From positions 38,225-102,224 of the forward strand of contig DIYF01000018.1 of the NCBI GenBank assembly GCA_002427745.1: a DNA stretch of 64,000 nucleotides, given 5' to 3'. The stretch is from Roseivirga sp. UBA6061 (lineage in GTDB: Bacteria > Bacteroidota > Bacteroidia > Cytophagales > Cyclobacteriaceae). The notes below the pieces were generated by a model. It did no database searches. It was not told where the DNA came from and saw nothing but the letters and a program-made list of their open reading frames with translations. Made by a program: the position numbers and the translations under genes. Position 1 is the first letter of the stretch. Each line of letters begins with the position of its first letter. This document shows, piece after piece, positions 34,438-43,476 of the stretch.

Positions 34438-36834
34438 ATGCCTCACCTCATAGATAAAGCCGGATTGAATCCGGTTAAACTGGTGCTTTTGTGCCTTGTT
34501 TTCACTTGTTCGTGGACAAAAGTTTTTGCCCAGGGTGAGCTTGTTATGGACAAAGGAATTCTGGACCTGACGGGAAAGAATTTATCAGGAAACTCTTTTC
34601 TGATTGAAGGCGAGGTAGAGTTTTACTGGCTTTCACTTCTGCAGCCTGACGATTTTCAAAACCTCTCTGAACCCGTATCTTATTTCAGGGAGTTTCCGGA
34701 TACCTGGAATAAAAAAGTAGTCGATGGCGATTCACTTTCAGCCAATGGTTACGCCAGCTATCGCTTTAGGATAGTGTTGCCCCCGGATGCAGTGGGTGCC
34801 GAGCTGGGCTTCTATGTGCAGGACATGTATTCTGCCTATAAACTCTTTGTCAATGAGAGAGAGGTGGCCACAAATGGCATTGTGGCCGAAAGGAAAGAAG
34901 ATTATACACCCTATTGGCTCCCTCAGGCCACTACATTTATCGCTTCTTCGGATACGCTCAGCGTGGTATTACAGATCGCCAATTTTGATCATAGCAATGG
35001 GGGGATTAAGGATGCCCTGGTGTTTGGCGATGCGGCAGTAATTAAGAAGAAGTTTAGCAACGACCTGGCTTATGATTACATTCTGGCAGGCAGTCTTTTT
35101 ATGGGCGGATTGTTCTTCCTGGGCTTGTATATGTTGGGCAGAGACAAGAAATCTATTCTTTATTTCGCGCTTTTCTGCCTGGCTTTTGCCTACCGCGCTA
35201 TTGGTAGCGTAGACTATGGTTTACATCACATGATGCCCGGACTATCCTGGCATTGGTCTATTCATATGGAGTATTTTGGTCTGTACCTGATAGCCTTCTT
35301 TTTTGTCAGGTATACCTTGTTTCTCTATCCTGAAGAAACCTCAGGGAAAGTGATGAATGTCTTTTCCCTGATCATGCTTTTGCTTATGGGGACTGTGATT
35401 TTTTTACCTGTAAGCAGCTTCACCTCATTACCACCTGTTTTTACCAGTGGGGTAGCGCTCTTTCTTCCCTACTGCCTTTTTATCTACATCAAGGGGATCA
35501 GAAACAAAAGGCCGGGGGCTGTCTTTGCGCTGTTGAGTATCGCGATCATGTTTGTGTCCTATGGCCTTTATGCGCTGGACTACTTTCAGGTTACCGGCAG
35601 GCAAAACCTGCTTTTCTTCATCGGGCTCATGTCCTTCTTCTTTTTGCAGTCGCTTATCTCTTCCTACCGTTTTGCCATGGCATATAAAATGGCTATTAAA
35701 GATGCCCAGCAGGCTCTGGAAGCCAAGTCCGAATTCTTATCGGTGATGTCTCATGAGATCAGAACACCTCTCAATGCGGTAGTGGGTATGTCTAATCTGC
35801 TGGAAGAGTCCTGTGCTGAGGGACAGCAGGAAAACATTAAAACACTTAAAAACTCTGCACAGAATCTCCTGCTTCTGGTAAACAACATTCTTGACTACTC
35901 CAAGATAGAAGCCGGGAGGATAGAGTTTGAAAGGATAGACACAGACTTAAATGAGGTAGTAGAGAAACTGAGGCTGGTACACAGGGGCCAGGTACTGGAG
36001 GACGGGCTGAGCCTGCTTATTGAGATTGACCCGGAGATACCGAAACGCCTGATTTGTGATCCCACCAGGCTTACCCAGATACTTTCCAACCTGCTGAGTA
36101 ATGCCATCAAATTCACACACAGAGGCTTTGTGAAGGTGGAGTTGGCTTTGGTGAACCTGGGTGAGACGGAGGCTACCATACGTTTTACAGTTGAAGACAG
36201 TGGAATCGGGATTGCTCCTGAGAAGCAGAACCTGGTCTTCGATACTTTTACTCAGGCCAGTACTTCCATATCGCGGAATTATGGAGGTACCGGGCTGGGC
36301 CTGGCCATTATCAGACGATTGCTGGACCTTCAGGGCTGCCGGCTCTGGCTGAAGAGCAATGAGGGAGAAGGGTCTGCTTTCTGGTTTGAGCAGACCTTCG
36401 AGATTGCCCGGAATACCCGGCAGCAGACTGCCAGATCTGTCGACTACTCAGAATGGAAGCTACTGACAGGTAAAAGGGTACTACTGGTTGAAGACAACCC
36501 TGTGAATGTAGTGGTGGCTAAAAAGTTTATGGAGCGATGGCAGGTCATTTTAGATGTAGTGGTTAGTGGTACTGATGCATTGGACATGCCGGACGATTAC
36601 GATCTGATTCTTATGGACCTGCAATTACCTGATTTGGACGGGTATGAGGTATCCCGCATACTCAGAAACAGAAATGTACAAACGCCCATACTGGCTTTTA
36701 CGGCCTCAGCACTAATGGATGCCAGAGACAAGATTTTAGCTTCCGGAATGGACGACTATGTAATGAAACCTTTTGACCCGGAAGACCTTTACCGGAAAAT
36801 GGTCAGTCAATTGTCTTTGTCAGCTGAGGCCTAA
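34438..36834 (+). CDS. Hybrid histidine kinase, 7TMR-DISM type (second of two)
   Basis: A 798-residue paralogue of the kinase at 31480. The ATG at 34438 gives 'MPHLIDKAGLNPVKLVLLC', a signal peptide ending 'KVFAQ'; the long upstream frame lacks support. Same plan: periplasmic 7TMR-DISMED2 domain ('GYASYRFRIVLPPDAVGAELGFYVQDMYSAYKLFVNEREVA'), seven helices, HisKA with His439 in 'SVMSHEIRTPLNAVVG', HATPase_c with 'GTGLGLAIIRRLLD', and a receiver with Asp727 in 'LILMDLQLPDLDGY'. The cytoplasmic parts are very alike and the sensor parts less so, which suggests different ligands feeding one pathway. Its stop overlaps the stop of the convergent antiporter gene by four bases. Confidence 0.93.
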   Translation: MPHLIDKAGLNPVKLVLLCLVFTCSWTKVFAQGELVMDKGILDLTGKNLSGNSFLIEGEVEFYWLSLLQPDDFQNLSEPVSYFREFPDTWNKKVVDGDSLSANGYASYRFRIVLPPDAVGAELGFYVQDMYSAYKLFVNEREVATNGIVAERKEDYTPYWLPQATTFIASSDTLSVVLQIANFDHSNGGIKDALVFGDAAVIKKKFSNDLAYDYILAGSLFMGGLFFLGLYMLGRDKKSILYFALFCLAFAYRAIGSVDYGLHHMMPGLSWHWSIHMEYFGLYLIAFFFVRYTLFLYPEETSGKVMNVFSLIMLLLMGTVIFLPVSSFTSLPPVFTSGVALFLPYCLFIYIKGIRNKRPGAVFALLSIAIMFVSYGLYALDYFQVTGRQNLLFFIGLMSFFFLQSLISSYRFAMAYKMAIKDAQQALEAKSEFLSVMSHEIRTPLNAVVGMSNLLEESCAEGQQENIKTLKNSAQNLLLLVNNILDYSKIEAGRIEFERIDTDLNEVVEKLRLVHRGQVLEDGLSLLIEIDPEIPKRLICDPTRLTQILSNLLSNAIKFTHRGFVKVELALVNLGETEATIRFTVEDSGIGIAPEKQNLVFDTFTQASTSISRNYGGTGLGLAIIRRLLDLQGCRLWLKSNEGEGSAFWFEQTFEIARNTRQQTARSVDYSEWKLLTGKRVLLVEDNPVNVVVAKKFMERWQVILDVVVSGTDALDMPDDYDLILMDLQLPDLDGYEVSRILRNRNVQTPILAFTASALMDARDKILASGMDDYVMKPFDPEDLYRKMVSQLSLSAEA

Positions 36835-38087
36835 TTATCCTCTTTACTCTGGGCTTTCAGTATTCCTCTGATAAAGGGGCCTATGGTCAGTCCCTGGCCT
36901 ATGATGGAAAAGACTACAATCACATAAGTCACGGTCAGGAAAAGGTCTCTTTCCATTTCGGGTTCCAGTGATAAGGCAAGGGCAATAGAAATACCTCCGC
37001 GAATACCTCCCCAGGTCATGATCAAATCTGTTTTGGGCAGGAAGTCGAGTTTGTTGTTGAAAGCGAAAATAGGGCCTGCCAGAGCAAGGTAGCGGGCCAG
37101 CAGGGTCACCGGAATTGCCAGTAACCCGAGCAGAATAAACTCACCGTTGATGGTAATGATGAGTAATTCAAAACCGATGAGTACAAAAAGGATGGCATTG
37201 AGAAATACATCGATCAGTTCCCAGAATTTATCCACGTAGTTGTGGGTGGTTTTAGACCAGGCAATCTGCGGAGATTTGTTACCAATGTAGATACCGGCTA
37301 CCACCACGGCCAAAGGACCTGAAAAATGGATGTAGTGTGCGGTACTGTAAATACCCATAACCAGGGCCAGGGTGATCATTACCTCAGTTTCGTAATGGTC
37401 AATGCTCTTCATAAGTTTAAAGCCGAGCCAGCCTGCCAGGAGGCCCAGACCGATACCTCCGAATACTTCTTCAAAGAAGAGGAATCCTACCTCTTCAGCA
37501 CCTACACTGGCAATGCCCTTGGAGGCTACCTCGAATATCACCAGAAAGATGACCACACCAACTCCGTCATTGAAGAGGGATTCTCCCACAATCTTCACTT
37601 CGAGTTTTTTGGGCGCTTTGGCATCTTTCAATATCCCTAAAACGGCAATGGGGTCGGTAGGAGAGATCAGCGCACCGAAGAGGAGGCAGTAGATGAAATT
37701 GATTTCATGACCTACCGCCCGTGTGATATAAAACATGAGCCCCCCTACGATAAAGGTGGAAATGAGCACGCCAACGGTGGCAAAAAGCATGATAGGCACC
37801 CGCTGTTTGTTCAACTCGTCCATCTTGGTGTGCAGGGCCCCGGCAAACAGCAGGAAGCTCAGCATTACCTCCAGCAAAACTGTTTTGAAGTCTATTGAGC
37901 CGATCAGCAGTTTGGCCTCATCCAGTATCCAGTGTTCAAAATAGCCCAGAACGATAATTACCAGCGTAAAGCACATGGCAATGATCATCAGGCCTATGGT
38001 AAAAGGAAGCTTGAGGAATTTAGTATTGATAAATGCAAAAACTGCAGAAAGGGTAACCAGAATTGTGATTATGGTGAATACATCCAT
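36831..38087 (-). CDS. CPA1-type Na+/H+ antiporter
   Basis: A 418-residue, 11- to 12-helix cation:proton antiporter (NhaP/NHE-like). I chose the ATG at 38087 ('MDVFTIITILVTLSAVFAF'), which starts with the first helix; the longer frame adds 50 residues of non-membrane sequence. Key motifs are 'GALISPTDPIAVLGILKDAK', 'VGESLFNDGVGVVIFLVIFEVA' with the ion-binding N-D pair, and 'LIMTWGGIRGGISIALALSL'. It exchanges Na+ or K+ for H+ at the inner membrane and helps pH and salt balance, in line with a marine or halotolerant host. Its stop codon overlaps that of the second kinase gene. Confidence 0.92.
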   Translation of the reverse strand: MDVFTIITILVTLSAVFAFINTKFLKLPFTIGLMIIAMCFTLVIIVLGYFEHWILDEAKLLIGSIDFKTVLLEVMLSFLLFAGALHTKMDELNKQRVPIMLFATVGVLISTFIVGGLMFYITRAVGHEINFIYCLLFGALISPTDPIAVLGILKDAKAPKKLEVKIVGESLFNDGVGVVIFLVIFEVASKGIASVGAEEVGFLFFEEVFGGIGLGLLAGWLGFKLMKSIDHYETEVMITLALVMGIYSTAHYIHFSGPLAVVVAGIYIGNKSPQIAWSKTTHNYVDKFWELIDVFLNAILFVLIGFELLIITINGEFILLGLLAIPVTLLARYLALAGPIFAFNNKLDFLPKTDLIMTWGGIRGGISIALALSLEPEMERDLFLTVTYVIVVFSIIGQGLTIGPFIRGILKAQSKEDN

Positions 38088-38237
38088 TATCGAAAAACAC
38101 AGAGTTGATAAACAGGTCTGAAAATAGAGATTGTTCAGGGAAACAGAAAACGGGCTTAGGAGATTTTTTGATTGTCCAAAAAAGGCTTTCGAAGAAAGGA
38201 CATTTGACATGAGTGCTAAATGCCTTATTATCGGCAC

Positions 38238-39002
38238 ATGGATACACGCAGTAAGAGCACCAGCCTGAAAGAACGGCTTACCCGGGAGGCAGTTTATGGC
38301 ACCATCGTATCATTGCCCTCGCCTGAAATAGCGGAGGCCATGGCCCTGGCCGGCTTCGACTGGTTATTTATCGATCTGGAACATGGGGCCATGAGCGTTC
38401 TCGAATGCCAGCGTATGATCCAGGCCACAGGAGGTAGGGCAGATTGCCTGGTGAGAGTGCCGGAACTTACGGAGTCTGCCGTAAAAAAGGTATTGGATAC
38501 GGGAGCAGGCGGTATCATTGTGCCCAAGGTAAATACAGCTGAAGAGGCTGAACTGGCTGTGGCCTATAGCAAGTACCCGCCTGAAGGGCAACGGGGCGTA
38601 GGAGCTACCAGGGCGCATGGTTATGGAATTCACTTCAGTGATTATGTGGAACGAGCCAACCGCGATCTCATGGTGGTTTTGCAGATAGAACATATTGAAG
38701 GAGTAGAGCACATAGAATCTATTGCTTCAACTCCTGGTCTGGATGTCATATTCATTGGTCCTTACGATCTTTCTGCCAGCATGGGACTCATGGGACAGGT
38801 AGATCATCCGAAGGTACTCGAGGCAATTGCCAGGGTAGAGGAGGTCTGTAAGCAAAAGGGAATCCATATGGGGTATTTTGGTATGACGGCTGACTCGGTC
38901 AGGCCATACATTGATAAGGGCTACAGACTGATTACCTGTGGTACAGATACCGGTTTTTTAGTAGCAGGAGCTGCTGAAGTACTGGGTGGACTAAGACCAT
39001 AA
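38238..39002 (+). CDS. HpcH/HpaI family aldolase
   Basis: A 254-residue class II pyruvate aldolase of the HpcH/HpaI family. The start at 38238 ('MDTRSKSTSLKERL') fits family length; an ATG at 38220 would add six residues. Motifs are 'WLFIDLEHGAMSVLECQRM' with the catalytic His, 'LVRVPELTESAVKKVLDTGAGGIIVPKVNTAEEAE', 'VVLQIEHIEGVEHIESI' with a metal-binding Glu, and 'IFIGPYDLSASMG' with the metal-binding Asp. It cleaves 2-keto-3-deoxy sugar acids or 4-hydroxy-2-oxo acids to pyruvate plus an aldehyde. Substrate is not readable. It is divergent from the antiporter gene and alone on its strand. Confidence 0.9.
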   Translation: MDTRSKSTSLKERLTREAVYGTIVSLPSPEIAEAMALAGFDWLFIDLEHGAMSVLECQRMIQATGGRADCLVRVPELTESAVKKVLDTGAGGIIVPKVNTAEEAELAVAYSKYPPEGQRGVGATRAHGYGIHFSDYVERANRDLMVVLQIEHIEGVEHIESIASTPGLDVIFIGPYDLSASMGLMGQVDHPKVLEAIARVEEVCKQKGIHMGYFGMTADSVRPYIDKGYRLITCGTDTGFLVAGAAEVLGGLRP

Positions 39003-39061
39003 AGAAAGACCATCCCATGGCTGAGATGATCTTCTGCTATGTTTGAGAGTGCACACTACTT

Positions 39062-41485
39062 TTATTGATTTTCTTCGATATTAAAACTTAAGCTGCCTGC
39101 ACCGGAATTACCCTTGTCCGAGATGCCCTGAACATCTACAATTACCCGGGTCATTTGATCGGGGGTATAGAAGCTCAGCATGGCCTCACCATTCTTGTCA
39201 GTGGTAATCATAGGAGACCAGAATAAGGTGGTTCTTTGGTCGGGTAAGTCCTGATTTTCGTTTTCCGGCTCGTAGCGAGGTGCGTAAAACTCATCAGGTG
39301 TATGATATCCCTGCAGGTTTCTCACAAAGAGTCCCGGTTTTGGAGTAAGCTCATGGTAGCGCTCGTCATCCAGGGTGTAGATCGCAATGACCCCCGGATT
39401 CCCTCTGGCCGTGAGCACATAATCAATTTCCGTTGAAGGCAGCGCATATACATCTTCAAAGGAAGCCTCAACTCCATCAATCAAAATACCCGGAGGTCGA
39501 TTCCACCGTTGCCCAAAGCCAAAACGGGGTTCCATAAAGGCCACCTCAGAATTACCTGAAAGACTGACGGTAGGTCCGAACATCAATCCCGGAACTCTGC
39601 CTATCATAATCCTGTATGGGTCTCTTTTTTTCTTCTCTTCAAAAGGGATTTTGGTAAAGTCCGTAGTGGTCATATTGGAATTAATCCTTGCATCTCTGGC
39701 ACCTTCTTTCCTCGATTCTACCGTGACAGTTCCCAGGTCGGTGTAGCCGTTCCTTCGGGCAAAAACACTGTCGGTAGTCACGTAGGTTCGGGAGCGTACC
39801 TTCAGAATATCCACATTGACGGGGTTATAATCTGTGGCCGGAGTAGTATAGGTATTCAGTGGTATGGGAGATGGCTCAGTCTCTATGAGCATTTTCACAT
39901 TTTTAAAGCCCTTTTTGTGGAATCCCTGGAATACCAGTTGGGTAGTGTCGTAGAAGATCTGGTTGTCAAACCTGAAATTACCGTTCTCGTCAGTAAGGGC
40001 CAGGGGTGTTGAGATAGCTTTGGTGGCATTGTTCATCAGAAAGACTTTACCATCCTTTAAATCTCTCTTGTTCTCGCGGCTCAAGGTTCCTTTAATGGTC
40101 AGCCCTGTCTGAGCGGCATATAGCTCCTGCTTCATATAGTCGGGTATTTTGCGCCAGTCAAAACGACTCCAGCCTTTTACCATCATCAGCAAATCCAGAT
40201 GCTTCACGGCCTCATCGGTAGAGCTAAAATATTGTGATGGGTCTTTGATATGGCCTTTCAGGTCGGAGCTCAATAGTAAATGGGTTCTGATATTGTGCGA
40301 AAGCTGATCGTTCTCAGACGTGGCGTCAAAAGCTGAAAGAGAGAAGGACCCCTGAACGGGTTTTCCTTTTTCATCCGTTACGGTAAAGCCCACAGTCACC
40401 AGGTCGCGCGATCCATAGCTGCTTTTGTTAGACCGTACATCAATGTTCAGGCCTTTGTCTTGATTGACGAAGACAAGACGATCGGCCATGGGCCTCATTT
40501 TAGGATCAAACAGCGTAATGTGTGTAATGCCTTCAGGCAGCTTCGACTTATCTATTCTGGTAAAGGTTCTGTTACCCTTCAGTTTGATTTGCGAGGCAAA
40601 GGTGATAAAGCCGCGTGTATGCGCCACAATGTGATAAGTGTCTTTACTCGTCTTATTGTTCTTAACAGTGATCTTTATATAGTCTTCATCCGCATTATTC
40701 ACTGACATGACAACTCCCGCATAGTGAATATCGGGAAGGGGGAATTTTTCATCAGAACCATTCAGTCTTGCATAGTACCCGGCTCCGTTTTTAGGTACAA
40801 TATTTACTATCCCACGCCCCTCATGAGTGGTCTTAAAAGAGGTGATCTTTCTGTTTTTGGCATTGTAAATGGTACCTGAGTATTGCTTCGAGTCGTCACC
40901 GCCTCTTACTTCGAATGCCATCCTTGATGCAATATGCCTTACCAGGTGTCCTCCTTCCGGGTAGAAAAGGAGCTCCAGGGGCGCTTCGGCTTTTTTGAGC
41001 AAGGGCAGTTCACTTCTGTCCAGAGAGTGGACCTTGATCTTTTTCGTAAAGAATAAGTCACTGCCGTGGTTTTTCATCCACTCGGTGTAGGCCCGAAGGT
41101 AATATTCTCCCTGAGCCAGGTCTTTGGCCAGCTTCAGACTTCCCGAGGAGAGTCCTTCTTCAGAGCGAAGAATGATACTTTCTACCAACTGGCCTTCCGG
41201 GCTAAGCAGTTCAACGTAGACGGTGTTGCTGAGGTCAGACAGTAAATGCTCCCCGCCCTGGGTCAGGTAAGATTTTAACCATATGGTTTCTCCCTGACCA
41301 TATTGGGTTTTATCCAGGTGTAAAAAGACTTTCTCTGAGGGGACCAGTTCGTGCAACTCTTTAAACTGAGTAAGCTGTTTGTCCAGTTCTTTACTGAGCT
41401 TTTGCGCAAATGCGGTCTGCGCCAAAATGAGCATTAAAATAACAGCAGCTTTGAAGCTCAATCTGGGTTGAATTTTCGCTTGCAT
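39062..41485 (-). CDS. MG2-domain protein with TonB-plug-like C terminus, no barrel
   Basis: An 807-residue exported protein. I chose the ATG at 41485, giving a signal peptide ending 'LAQTAFAQ'. The N-terminal half resembles the MG2 domains of alpha-2-macroglobulins ('VFLHLDKTQYGQGETIWLKSYL', 'YYLRAYTEWM', 'YPEGGHLV'). A carboxypeptidase-regulatory-like Ig fold follows near 495-560 ('IKGTLSRENKRDLKDGKVFLM'). Residues about 635-720 look like a TonB receptor plug ('GRVPGLMFG', 'PGILIDGVEASFEDVYALPSTEIDYVLTARGNPGVIAIYT'). No outer-membrane beta-barrel comes after it; the end is another macroglobulin-like segment ('TDKNGEAMLSFYTPDQM'). Such proteins recur in Bacteroidota with unknown function; a role in envelope protease defence or in a plug-type interaction is only a guess. 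Confidence 0.8.
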   Translation of the reverse strand: MQAKIQPRLSFKAAVILMLILAQTAFAQKLSKELDKQLTQFKELHELVPSEKVFLHLDKTQYGQGETIWLKSYLTQGGEHLLSDLSNTVYVELLSPEGQLVESIILRSEEGLSSGSLKLAKDLAQGEYYLRAYTEWMKNHGSDLFFTKKIKVHSLDRSELPLLKKAEAPLELLFYPEGGHLVRHIASRMAFEVRGGDDSKQYSGTIYNAKNRKITSFKTTHEGRGIVNIVPKNGAGYYARLNGSDEKFPLPDIHYAGVVMSVNNADEDYIKITVKNNKTSKDTYHIVAHTRGFITFASQIKLKGNRTFTRIDKSKLPEGITHITLFDPKMRPMADRLVFVNQDKGLNIDVRSNKSSYGSRDLVTVGFTVTDEKGKPVQGSFSLSAFDATSENDQLSHNIRTHLLLSSDLKGHIKDPSQYFSSTDEAVKHLDLLMMVKGWSRFDWRKIPDYMKQELYAAQTGLTIKGTLSRENKRDLKDGKVFLMNNATKAISTPLALTDENGNFRFDNQIFYDTTQLVFQGFHKKGFKNVKMLIETEPSPIPLNTYTTPATDYNPVNVDILKVRSRTYVTTDSVFARRNGYTDLGTVTVESRKEGARDARINSNMTTTDFTKIPFEEKKKRDPYRIMIGRVPGLMFGPTVSLSGNSEVAFMEPRFGFGQRWNRPPGILIDGVEASFEDVYALPSTEIDYVLTARGNPGVIAIYTLDDERYHELTPKPGLFVRNLQGYHTPDEFYAPRYEPENENQDLPDQRTTLFWSPMITTDKNGEAMLSFYTPDQMTRVIVDVQGISDKGNSGAGSLSFNIEENQ

Positions 41486-41676
41486 TGTTGTGTAGGGTTT
41501 GGTTGACCTGAATGCTTCGAGAGTGCAATAATGACGTAGCAAAAACCTAACCAGTGATACGCTGAAATGTTGTATTAGTTCAACAAAAACACAAAATTAT
41601 TTCTTTTGAAATAAGGGCTGTCTGAGTAAACCTGATGTTGGGGGGCATTGTTTGAAAAATTCCAAAATTCATTGAA

Positions 41677-42216
41677 TCAGGGCCGGGGGTCGTCTTCCAA
41701 TATAGCATAGGTATAGTTGTCATACCACTCGCCACGGATAGGAAGTATTTTCCTGCGAAGGCCTTCCCGCGTCATACCTGCTTTTTCCATTACCCTGTGA
41801 GAACCTATGTTTTCTGTGGCGGCACCTGCCTGTACTCTGTGAAGCTTGAGGTCTTCAAAAGCAAAACGAATCAGCTCCCTGGCAACTTCCGTTGCGTAGC
41901 CTTTTCCCCAGAGCTCCGGTTCAATGTGATAGTGAATTTCCGCACTTTCAAAGCGGTTGTTCGATACAGACATACCGGCCTCTCCGATAAAGCGGTGATC
42001 AGATTTGAGCCGAAGGGTCCAGCCATAGAAATCAGGTTTTTCTTTTGACTGTTGGGCTATGACAGGGGCAAGCAGTGCCTCCGTCATGCTGATATGCTGA
42101 GGAATACCAATGGTATTGTAACGAGCCACCAAAGGATTACAGTGAAAACGATGGATTTCAGGAATGGCCTCAGAAGTCAGCGGGGACAGAATAAGACGTT
42201 CGGTGGATAAATTCAT
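41677..42216 (-). CDS. RimJ/RimL-type GNAT acetyltransferase
   Basis: A 179-residue GNAT protein of the RimJ/RimL subfamily. It opens with the typical 'LSTERLILSPLTSEAIPEI' and carries 'GEAGMSVSNNRFESAEIHYHIEPELWGKGYATEVARELIRFAF' with the acetyl-CoA loop, then 'VQAGAATENIGSHRVMEKAGMTREGLRR'. It likely acetylates a protein N terminus or a small amine. The neighbours give no hint of substrate. Confidence 0.9.
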   Translation of the reverse strand: MNLSTERLILSPLTSEAIPEIHRFHCNPLVARYNTIGIPQHISMTEALLAPVIAQQSKEKPDFYGWTLRLKSDHRFIGEAGMSVSNNRFESAEIHYHIEPELWGKGYATEVARELIRFAFEDLKLHRVQAGAATENIGSHRVMEKAGMTREGLRRKILPIRGEWYDNYTYAILEDDPRP

Positions 42217-42340
42217 GAGTTGATTTTAAAAGAAGTTGAAACAAGAGCTACTGGACAGGAGAGAAGTTCTGCTGTCTGAAAGGCGGGTACTCATGAACTA
42301 TATAAGTCGCACAACCTGAAGTTAGGGAATTTCGCGGTAG

Positions 42341-42400
42341 CCGGCAAACGGGCCCTGGAGTGATCCGGAGATAGTTTTTACAGATTCATCTGTTTGCCGG
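42341..42400. terminator. Long-loop hairpin after the MmcQ/YjbR gene
   Basis: A 9-bp perfect stem CCGGCAAAC (42341-42349) / GTTTGCCGG (42392-42400) with a 42-nt loop lies ten bases downstream of the stop at 42410. No T-run follows. It could be a 3'-end structure or a small REP-like unit. Confidence 0.4.
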
Positions 42401-42409
42401 AAGTGAGGA

Positions 42410-42757
42410 CTATACGCCCAATGATTTTCGGGTCCTGGCAGGCAATCGTGAAAGCACAAGATCATAAGACTGCTGAATAAGTGACTTCCACTCCGTTTCA
42501 CTTACCAGTTCAATATCTTCCACCATAATCCATCCATACCGGGCCAGGTAGGGTGCCGGTTGAAAACCTGGTCTTTCAGAAAAGGTAGCAAAGTCTTCCG
42601 GGTTGGTTTTGAAGCTGGCAGCTGTCGGGGACTTATCAAGACTGGTAACCAGGAACATTTTTTTACCTAATAAGAAACAGAGATCATTTTCCCATTTCAC
42701 TTCTTCCGATGTGGAGGGAAGAGACAGACAAAAGCTCCGGATTTCTTCAAGTGTCAT
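42410..42757 (-). CDS. MmcQ/YjbR family protein
   Basis: A 115-residue member of the MmcQ/YjbR family, a small fold once called DNA-binding from its likeness to CyaY-type structures. The family pattern is clear: 'LEEIRSFCLSLPSTSEEVKWENDLCFLLGKKMFLVTSLD', 'ASFKTNPEDFATFSERPGFQPAPYLARYGWIMVEDIE' and 'SYDLVLSRLPART'. The biochemical role is unknown. It lies 13 bases before the stop of the CpeT-like gene on the same strand, so it is probably co-transcribed with it. Confidence 0.9.
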   Translation of the reverse strand: MTLEEIRSFCLSLPSTSEEVKWENDLCFLLGKKMFLVTSLDKSPTAASFKTNPEDFATFSERPGFQPAPYLARYGWIMVEDIELVSETEWKSLIQQSYDLVLSRLPARTRKSLGV

Positions 42758-42770
42758 GCTCCGCTATTGG

Positions 42771-43406
42771 TTATTGATCAAGCCTGTCGAAGATATAGCC
42801 GCCTTTTTCTGCACCCCATACCTGCTCGTCACTACTGTCAAAGCCCTGATCCCAGCTCTCTACCTGATTAGTGGAAACGGTGACTTTTGAAGTGGCATAG
42901 GAGGCACCACTCAGTGTACTTGTACAATGCTTATCTACTGTGGCTCCCGTGAAAGTATTGTCACCTAATCGCTTCATGATGACAGCACAGCCTTCCCGCT
43001 CGGTTAGCAGAGAGTTAGCTGTAAACTGGCTGAAGAAACCGGGCTCTTTCCATTTGCCGATAAACTGTTCCTGATCTTTTAGCAGAAAAACACTGCTCTT
43101 ATAAGTGCCGTCTGCCTGTGCTTCGAGTTTATATATCCGCTGACGGTAAGGCTTATCCTGGGTACTTGCCAGGGCCTGCTCTACATAAAGCCAGTCGCCC
43201 TCGCGGTTTTTCCAGATGGGATACATATGCAACGATATGTGATAGTAAGATGAATCTGCATCCGACTGTTTTTTACTGTCAAAAGAGCCGGTCATAAGGT
43301 CCATCAAGGACATTTGCTGAGTTTCCTTTTTATCAGAGTTTCCTGCACAACTGGCCAAGATCACCACGGCCAGTATCAGAAAAAGAGAAGAGATACATCT
43401 GCGCAT
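42771..43406 (-). CDS. CpcT/CpeT-like lipoprotein
   Basis: A 211-residue lipoprotein with a clear signal ('LILAVVILASC', Cys20). The mature part matches the CpcT/CpeT (DUF1001) family: 'LMDLMTGSFDSKKQSDADSSYYHISLHMYPIWKNREGDWLYVEQALASTQDKPYRQRIYKL'-like order with 'REGCAVIMKRLGDNTFTGAT' after it. In cyanobacteria the family attaches bilins to phycobiliproteins. Here there are no phycobiliproteins, and the fold is probably used to bind another hydrophobic ligand at the envelope; this is inferred. It precedes the MmcQ/YjbR gene on the same strand. Confidence 0.85.
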   Translation of the reverse strand: MRRCISSLFLILAVVILASCAGNSDKKETQQMSLMDLMTGSFDSKKQSDADSSYYHISLHMYPIWKNREGDWLYVEQALASTQDKPYRQRIYKLEAQADGTYKSSVFLLKDQEQFIGKWKEPGFFSQFTANSLLTEREGCAVIMKRLGDNTFTGATVDKHCTSTLSGASYATSKVTVSTNQVESWDQGFDSSDEQVWGAEKGGYIFDRLDQ

Positions 43407-43476
43407 ACCGGCAATTTATACAATCCCGGAGGAAATTCAGCGAACAGTACCGGGCTGTTCACCGAATAAATACCTG

